Shown here piece by piece: positions 56,190-64,000 of a stretch of 64,000 nt of DNA; the stretch's first letter is position 1; the number at the start of each line of letters is the position of its first letter. The notes under the pieces were generated by a model. The model made no database searches. It saw only the letters and a list, made by a program, of their open reading frames with translations, and was not told where the DNA came from. Source of the stretch: Cheiracanthium punctorium (taxonomy: Eukaryota > Arthropoda > Arachnida > Araneae > Cheiracanthiidae); contig JAWZYV010014407.1 of NCBI GenBank assembly GCA_038373885.1, forward strand, positions 372,001 to 436,000, written 5' to 3'. Position numbers and translations under genes: made by a program.

Positions 56190-59114
56190 TTCCATAGAAT
56201 AAAAACAAATAAAACAACATAGTCTATTTTATTTTGTTTAGTATCACATTTTAAAGCGATGACCAGGGACCACATGGAAGACGAAGGTGCTAAGTTACCT
56301 TGTTTATTCTATCGGAAAAACTACATTGATTAAATGTTTTTCCAACCACCGTCTAGTTAAATAATATATGCTGCTTGATATATTTTTACTCCGATTCCGA
56401 CATTTTTTTCTCCCAATATTTTAAACATTCATTTAAATTTGGGGGGGGGAACGCTTCGCAAACATTTATCGAATATTTAAAATTATTTAAAAATGCATCG
56501 AAAATTATTTTAAAATGTACCGAAATTGTGAAAAAATGTATCGAAATTATGAAAAAATGTATGGGAATTTCATAAAAATCATATTATGCATCTTGTGTCT
56601 GTCTATAGCTATAAAAGCGTAAGAGAGGAAAAAAAAGGGGGGGAGACAAAATATCAATGTCAATGGACACTATATGGTTAAAATAACTTTTCCCATAAAA
56701 TGCGAAAGATGGAACTAATGGGCAGAAATCCCTCTTTTGTGTCTCTAAAATCAGTTGAGTTATCAAAGATACTATACAAAATAAATCTGTGTAGCTGATT
56801 TAAAATTATTTAGGATAAAACTAGTTAAAATCAGCCCGAGAGAGAATTAAGAAATGGCTGTAAATATTTAGCTTGCAGATATTTTCTGCTAAAATTGATT
56901 TTACAGCCGTTTAAAAACGGACTAATAATATCTTTGTTTACTTTTTGTAAGACAGCTATTTGCTATATAATAGTAGTAATTATTATTATGGAAAAAATTA
57001 TAAAACAAAACGTAAAATGAAAATTATTTAAATTAAAATTTTAAACAAAACGTTTAAAGTTTGAATTCTTAAATTTGAAAGATACTACGAATATGTAAAA
57101 GTAAATATTGCATTCTAAAAGAATTATAATTTGATTTATTAATTCATTATTGATATTCAAAATTTCTTCATCCTAGAAGTATGCAAATTACTAGGATGTA
57201 GTTTCATATTCTAAAATTTGATATTTTACGACAAATGCGTAAGGGTGACGTCATTTTTCACCGAGATTTTAAAAAAGTACAGGCAGCTAGAATACCGATT
57301 GAATAAGGTTAAAAAATTTAAAGGAGGGAAAAAAAACCGTTTGAACTTCAAAATCCACGCTCTGACTTCCTTATTTGGAAGCAGTCTCGCGCGCAAAATA
57401 AAAAATCGTGACCTCTTATCCAATCAGAAAACGTGTTTCTCATCTTTGTTTTCACTTCTCTGTAACTCGTGATTTTTCCACGTTTTTCTCTACCACTCTG
57501 TTTTTTTTTTCTATCTCTTTTTCAACGGCTTCACAATTACGTGAACAAGACAGTGGCCGCTACGAGAGAGAGAGAGAGATGGAGTTGAGTTGTTTCTTTT
57601 TTTTCCAGAGAAGCTCCTTTGTTTATATTTTATTTTTCTGCACCTGCCACCCGCATGCTAGACAGGTTACTTACTCACTACCTGTTTAGACAGTCGGAGA
57701 ACTCTTTTTTGAAATGATTACAATGGGAATCTTGACCACTGGTTCTTATAGTGTGTAAATGATTAAGGATGGAATCTGGGAGTTTCTTTTTTTTTCTTAG
57801 GGGGGATGAAAGGTTTTTGGAAACTTCCGGATGTTTTGCCAGTTTTACAAGTGTGTTTATTTTATTTATAATGGTGTTTGCATAAGATTTCGTGATAGCG
57901 GCGAGCAAGAAACCAGAATTTCTTTTATAAAAGGGGAAATTAAGAATTGCATCAAATTATTTCCGCGAATTTTTTTATTTTATTTTAATATATATAAAAT
58001 TATTTTTAAAAAGTTTGGGGTTGATGTACTCGATCGAACTGATTAACGTATGTTCTATATATACTAAAGTAATAACCTGGTTGTTTTTTTTATTTTTTAA
58101 TATGTTTTCATAGCAATCACAATAAAATAAATGACACAAAAAGTTTTAAACAATACAAAAAAAATGTTTTTTGGTCGATTAAAAATATGTTTAAATTGAT
58201 GTGAAAATGTTTTGTAATACAAGAAATATTATTTTCAGCTTCATATGTTAACCATGTTACGAATAGATTAACCTTACGTTAACCCTTTTAACACCTGCGT
58301 CGGCAACTGAGGCACAAAAATTACCGATACTATCGTTCAGGATGCAAATCCTAATTTGTTCCATATAAAGAAAAAACAATTTTCTCGAATATTTAATAAT
58401 CAGGATTTTTTATCTTATTATTTTTTTACTTACAAATTTAATCTCTGTTATCAAAATAAAGTGTATTTTATCCAAAGAGGAAATTATTTAATCAGAAAGA
58501 GATCATCTGAAAGAATTGAACAGTAGGCACGAATAATAATGTTCGAAAATGTTTTATAAGCTATGCATTTCCGCATGATTGATCTTTCTTATTTCTGTGT
58601 TTGCATATTCTTCATCAAACCAAATTAACCAGTTTAAGTCTCCAAAATAAATCAGATACTATGGAAATCTCCTTTATAAAAAGACCCTATAAATATTAGG
58701 GGGACCCGAAAGGAATTACTTTTTTTGCATGTCAGTATCTCACATGGCCGAAACTAATAAACATAATAATACATAATTTGGCGAGCATGTGAGGTTCGTA
58801 AGACAAATGCTCTATAAGAGAGGATTTTCCGAAATTCTAACTTATGGGGGTTAAGAACCAAATGTTCTTTTCGTATATTCTTATCAAAGTAAAAAAAAAA
58901 GAGAGATATTCATAAAATGCTTGCTTAAAAATGTAACACACATGATTACCTAGGAATCAATTTTAGGCCATTTTGAAATTCGTCCACCAAAGAGGGTGGA
59001 AGGAAATTTTTACTTTTCATACTAATCTTTCTTGAAATGATCAAAAAACAAAACAAAAAAACCCCAGCTATTCATGAAATGTTTGCAATCAATGTGACAG
59101 ACATGAATTCATTA
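56190..59114. other. AT-rich unassigned DNA
   Basis: No gene supported. It includes a G-run near 56441, GA repeats near 57565-57579, and a TTAACCCTTTTAACACC stretch near 58279 that resembles a piggyBac-like end without further support. Confidence 0.4.
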
Positions 59115-59122
59115 TTTAGGCC

Positions 59123-59249
59123 TTATGTTCTACGCGAGACGAAATATACAAGCTGTCTTGTTTTGCAAGACAGATGCTAAACTTTGTCTCGTCTCGCACA
59201 GTCTCTAAATAATGAGAAATAAGCCTGTCTCGTCCCGCGTTCATCTCTA
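59123..59249. mobile_element. hAT MITE, GAGACGAG family
   Basis: Right end CGCGTTCATCTCTA, left end decayed (TTATGTTCTACGCGAGACGA). Flanks TTTAGGCC and TTTAGGCG match at 7 of 8. The interior has GTCTCGTCTCGC and TTGCAAGACAG repeats. Confidence 0.65.
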
Positions 59250-59257
59250 TTTAGGCG

Positions 59258-60750
59258 CAAACTGTTTGTCATTAAAATCTTGCTAAAATTTTATTTATTT
59301 ATTTTTGAATTTAATCTGGAAGAAAATTTACCTTCCGATATATCTTTGTTCTAAGTTCATTTCCGAATGGTGCACAACTGTATTTTTTTGTCGTTTATTA
59401 TAGTTTATTTTATTGCTTTGGCCTCCAGAAATTTTCTATAAAAAAGCAGTTGTTAGGTAAAAATTATTAAAATATTTTTAATTCTCAGTTTCTAGTATTT
59501 GTTTAAAATTTTTGTAAATTCATTTTTTTAACGCGTATTTTCAGAGTTTTTGGGTTTTCGGTCATTTTCCAAACATGGGATATCACGGTGGCAGGTCAGT
59601 TTAAAAACAATCCAAGATGGCGTCTAGGATACTAAACTGCACTCATCCTCTCTTACTGAAAATTAATAATCTCGATTTTAAAAAGAAGCGGGCTGCACCC
59701 CTGAGGATGACACTGGAAAAAGTATTTCTGAAAAAGCTCACAAGCTCTCTAAGGCAACACATTTTTAAAAGACTTCCACATCGATTTTTTGCCGTTGGAA
59801 AGACCGCAACCATAACTGCAAATCACTCTTCCACGATTACACATAAAACAAATTCACCTGGCCTGGAAAATAGTAGTAGAAGATTCCAAAACCATACGAA
59901 ACACCTGTTCGAAAGGCACACTCGCACCCATAAAATGAATCATTGCGCACATTTACATCGCAAATAATGTCCTTCTCCCAAGAAAATGAAAGAGAGAAAA
60001 GAAAAAGATATTGAAATCCTTAACCCAAAGAAATAAAATGTCTGACAGTTAAAACAGATGACTAGACTTACAGGTCGCATTTAACAGCTCTCTAGACGGA
60101 GCTCGATCGGGCAAAAAAGAGAGGGGGTGGTTGAGGCCGCATTTTTATGATGATAAATCGTTCTTTGTCAGCGGCATTTAATAGCTGATGTAGAACCCTG
60201 AGGGTATTAATGATATTTGAAATAATCGATAAGTCAGCAATCAACAACACATTTTCTCTCTTATTGCAGGAGGGGGGGGGGGCTTTAGGGTGGCGACGTG
60301 TAATGACTGCTCTCTATGCACATATTTTGGAACTCTTTGAAAATAAATTCACAGGGGGGGTCGGGCGAAATTAACCCCTTTCTTCATTCACATTGTTCGG
60401 AAACTTCTTTCTGAAATCACTCTATTCTAGTTCTCCAGTTTTAAAACTTTGAATGTGGAAGAATTTAAGCATTCAGCAATTATATTTTCGGAAATTTTCT
60501 TATAAAAATGCGCTCTCTTTTAGTTCATTAATTTTAAAACTTTGAGAGCGGAGTTCGTGTGAAATTCATTCATATTTCACCAAATTTTCTGAAACAAAAA
60601 ATCGCTTTTTTTTAATCTTTTTTAAAATATTGACAGTTTGAAGCTAAAGCCAAAGGCGAAATTTTAATGCCACGTTATGAGATACACAATGTACTGTCGT
60701 ATCATAAATGAACGATATTTCTGGCACAATTCAAAACAATGCTAGAATGA
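59258..60750. other. Unassigned DNA with one uncertain frame
   Basis: The frame 59617-59967 (116 codons, plus strand) starts in a good context (CCAAGATGGCG) but its K/R/T/H-rich product resembles no family I know. That length is about what chance allows in DNA this AT-rich. G-runs occur near 60272 and 60353. Confidence 0.3.
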
Positions 60751-60756
60751 TTTTTT

Positions 60757-61174
60757 TTTCGCTAGCTGTGATCTCACAGCCAGCTGTGCCAAAAAATGAT
60801 CTCTAGATCTGTGGCACGCGATGAAAGATTCAATCGACTGCCATCTTGCTAGTAGTTAGATTGACGATGGCAACGGCTGCCCTTTTTTCAGCATTGGACA
60901 GTCTATCCAGTTAGCTCTTCAATATCAGTGCATTTTCATCGTATTCTTCCAGTTTTCCGCAAGTGCCAGTGCTGTTAATAATAATCCTGACAAATTTAGA
61001 AATAATCCTGACAATTTTTACGGGAAATGATGAGCTAAAAAGTAAAGGATTTTCGTGTAACTGTGTCACCCTCAAGTATTTTTATAGAAATCAAAACTAT
61101 TCTTCGTGACTGACAACAGTCAAAATGTCAGAGTTTTGTGACCCCCCACGGCGAGGGCACCGCTCGTTAAAGGG
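60757..61174 (-). mobile_element. piggyBac-like MITE, half with A end
   Basis: Starts at the palindrome centre (CTAGCTGTGATCTCACAGCC), then inverted B core and A unit, ending CTCGTTAAAGGG beside TTAA at 61175-61178. AATAATCCTGACAA is locally duplicated near 60980-61014. The left B half is missing. Confidence 0.85.
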
Positions 61175-61179
61175 TTAAT

Positions 61180-61900
61180 TTTTTCAGAATACGCCCCAAG
61201 TACACACTTTTCAAAAAACTTAAAACATTTCTCTTTGGAAGCGGTGGTGCTTTCTAATCTTACCAGATCTGTTGAGATTTATTATTTCTTTCGACGAGAC
61301 AGATATTTTTAAACGCACCGTCATCGCGTACCAAACATGACGTGAGTGACAACAAACGCCTCATATTCTCATGACCGCCAGCTTTTACTGATCCTTAATT
61401 AAATGTTAACAAAGTTTTCTTTTCAGCTACCGTAGCATTGTCGCAGGTACTTTACGCTTCTCTGACACTAAATAGCATCCGAATAGTCAAAAGACTATTG
61501 AAAACTGCACGGCTTTTTAGAGGAGAGCTTTTTTTCTCATCCGGCTGTTTCCGCTGTTTACAGAGCGATGACTTTTTAGTGGAACATCCCACCAGAAAAA
61601 GAAAATGAAAGTAAATGTTCCCATGGCTTTTTCATTGTCTACTGCACTCAGCATTTCAAAGCTCGATGCGGTATTTTTGAATTTGTGCTCGAGTAACCAC
61701 TTAAGAAGGCATACTTCTCCCCCCTCCCACCCCCAAATGAAGAACGAATAAGACAGTATACGAGATGATTGGAATTATTCCAAACATTTTTGTTTCGACC
61801 TTCAAAATAATTTAAAGTATATCAAATATTGGGTAGACAAAAAATTAAATTTACACATTAAAAAATTAAATTTATTTATAAATTAAATCAAATTATTTAT
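61180..61900. other. Unassigned DNA
   Basis: No gene recognised; the last 100 bp become AT-only short repeats. Confidence 0.3.
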
Positions 61901-61906
61901 TTTAAT

Positions 61907-61966
61907 ACACGGATTTATAAATAAATTAAATTTATTAAAAAATTAAATTTATTTATAAATCCGTGT
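61907..61966. repeat. AT-rich hairpin
   Basis: ACACGGATTTATAAATAAAT at the left pairs with ATTTATTTATAAATCCGTGT at the right over a short AT loop. Confidence 0.88.
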
Positions 61967-62049
61967 TGTAAGCGTCACCTGGAATGTACAAACACATAAG
62001 CATCATCAGCAATGTTAACAGACAATACAGAAACACCAGTCTCATTCAT

Positions 62050-62150
62050 TTACCGCGTTATACGAGCCTTTTTTAACGCGTTATAGGAAAAAGATCGCAG
62101 ATATTTTCTTCCGCGTTGTACGAACATGTGTTATACTGGGGGTCTACTAC
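62050..62150 (-). mobile_element. pogo/Tigger-like end
   Basis: On the minus strand AGTAGACCCCCAGTATAACA is followed by GTACAACGCGG and TATAACGCG repeats, like a Tigger/pogo terminus. The other end is not found. Confidence 0.5.
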
Positions 62151-64000
62151 TAAAAATCGTTTCGTCAACAAGCACATTTTCCTAAGTACGTTATTTTACA
62201 AAGTTTTCAGTTACAACGTTTCAGCAAACAGTTTTCTGTTGGCTGTAGTTCAAAGAAATGAAATCTCCCGAAGTTCTTGGTAGACAATTTAAATAAACTA
62301 ATTTTAAAAGACACTCGAAAAAAAATTCAGGATGATTCTTTATAATCAGCACTACACACTGGAATAAATGAAAAAAATGATACATTTTCTGAAATTTCCT
62401 GAAAATGTTTTTAAACATAGGATAGTGCAGCAAAATTTTTTAGAAACATCCTGTAAAATTTTCGATTTTTAAGAATTTTTTCCAAAAAGTTTTGTAACTG
62501 ATACAGGTTTAGTGTTTATTTCAGTGTCCAGTACAGCTTGTAAAGAAACGTTATAAGATTTTGACGTGCTTGACTCTATTTGTATTATGTACCAAATCAC
62601 ATGAATTTTTCTAAATATAACGTTAACAGGATCCTTTTTTTAGATTTTTCATAGAGAAAGTAGTAGAAGAAATGAAACGGAAAATATAATCAGAAGATAA
62701 AGAGGAATTATGAGTAACCCTCATAAAATAAACTTAAGAAAAAAAAAACTACTGATACAGATTTCAAAGATCAATAACACTAAGATTATCAGAAAAGATT
62801 GTTCTATATTTTTTTTTTTATTATTATTTATTTATTTTTATTCAATCGATGATCAGAAAAAGAAACTACCGCCTCATTTACCGGCGTTATAAATCGTCCT
62901 TTTCAAATTTTCGTAGAAATAAAAAAAAATACAACAAAAAATTTTCGTCTTTTCAGAAGATAATGAAAACTTTTGGCATTCGTTTATTGGAATTAAATTT
63001 GTGTATACAGCAGGATTTCCGATCAATTCCTCACATAAAAAAATATTAGCTAAGCTAAAAATCCTCAAAACATTTGTAATTTTTTTAAAAAATGTATCAC
63101 GTTTAATTTCTTAAATAAAATAACCATTGAAACAAGCTGCAGTAAACTCTTTAAGCACTTAACGATTTTTTAAAGTAAATAAATAAATAAAAGCATTTTG
63201 GAGCTCAAAGTTTTTTAATTTATGAAAAATCTTGATTTTTAGCCTTTTTCTTTTTCTTAAACACATCAGAGGGAATTCCCGAAATTACGAATTAGGGAGT
63301 GAATTAAGAGAAAATATCAAAAGAAATATTTCCATTTATACATTCCTTTTCAGAGATACTGCATTTTGTTTAAAATTTTATTTCACACCAATTCGCTAAT
63401 TTCTAAAACTTCAGATATTTAAATCTCGTACCCAACGGGAAAATTAGGAACACTATGTAGGTACAAATCAAATAAATTTTCCTTTAAACTAAAACAAAGT
63501 TTTTGAATTAAAAAAAATAATCACAGAAGGAAACCATAATTCTTATGTATGTTTTTGATCATTAATATATCTTGCCCGGTGACCACTGCAAAGGTACAAC
63601 TGACCTTCCAGCAATGCATCAGGGAACTAAAGTTTCTCCAACATTTTTCTGAAACACTTTATAAACTGGTAAGCGGGGTTTCTGAAATGCAATTCAGTTG
63701 ATGAATCATTTGAGATGAATAGTTAAAATTATACATTCCGACACGGTGTAATTAAGGGGGGGGGGGGGAATTTTACTTTTAAATAACGCCAGTTTCATCA
63801 TTAATATATATAATTTAAATAATTATGGTAAAGAGGTTTTGTATTAATTTTAATGATGATAAAAACAAAATGGATCCGATTTAAGTCATTATACTATTGG
63901 AATTTTTTTTTAATTATGCAACTTAACGTTAATTAAAATTAACAATTCTTTTGTCCATCTAAAAGTTGCTAAATCATTTTGGTAAGTTCATTTAACTTTG
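62151..64000. other. AT-rich unassigned DNA
   Basis: No gene supported. Segment 63565-63715 is somewhat higher in complexity. A G-run lies near 63757-63768. Confidence 0.4.

Noticed and set aside
58279..58310. Possible piggyBac-like terminus TTAACCCTTTTAACACC
   Set aside because: Only the first bases agree. No core motif or partner end follows.
59617..59967. 116-codon forward frame as a gene
   Set aside because: By rough estimate from stop-codon frequency, a frame of this length is about expected once by chance in a window this size, and the product resembles nothing known. Kept only as an uncertain note.

Overview
This is a eukaryotic, AT-rich, repeat-dense window with no gene I can recognise. 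Nearly everything that can be named is a non-autonomous or decayed mobile element. The TE mix fits an arthropod or other invertebrate nuclear genome: many hAT families with 8-bp duplications, piggyBac-like TTAA elements, tRNA-derived SINEs, a TGTTACG...CA solo LTR, pogo/mariner-type ends and hammerhead-like motifs. A chelicerate such as a spider is my guess; nothing here proves the taxon. Open reading frames are short, and the longer ones fall in T-rich tracts or across repeat ends, so this is probably intergenic or deep intronic DNA.

Layout. 1-2.6 kb: 3' part of an LTR, then an old repeat split by a hAT element with a 5-bp duplication (holding a transposase remnant) and by a GGGCTC-rich hAT, then a piggyBac-like copy. 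2.6-13 kb: mostly unassigned DNA with a CAGTGGCGGATCC hAT, a 945-bp inverted-repeat element full of AAGCTTG motifs with a SINE inside it, a long-TIR element with a 7-bp duplication and CRE-like sites, and two higher-complexity blocks (11.4-12.1 and 12.9-13.4 kb) that may be regulatory. 13.4-14.3 kb: two abutting TTAA elements. 14.3-29 kb: AT-rich with scattered small hATs, two reverse-strand SINEs and a TA-duplicating MITE. 29.4-34.4 kb: dense cluster of a SINE, six piggyBac-like copies and three hATs. 35.2-40.4 kb: two larger hATs, each carrying a hammerhead/Penelope-like motif. 41.9-44.6 kb: more of the same families. 44.6-47.7 kb: largely unique DNA with the best enhancer-like block (45.4-45.8 kb). 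47.7-53.6 kb: nested hATs, a full solo LTR with its TTAA-independent 4-bp duplication, and a three-level nest of elements. 53.7-64 kb: tandem duplications, a CRE palindrome, decayed hATs, a last piggyBac-like half and AT-rich unassigned DNA.

There is no pathway or operon to reconstruct. What stands out is mobile-element biology: about a dozen copies of one TTAA MITE, of which six are halves ending at the same central palindrome; modular A/B ends in that family; and exact target-site duplications that let the order of insertions be read directly.
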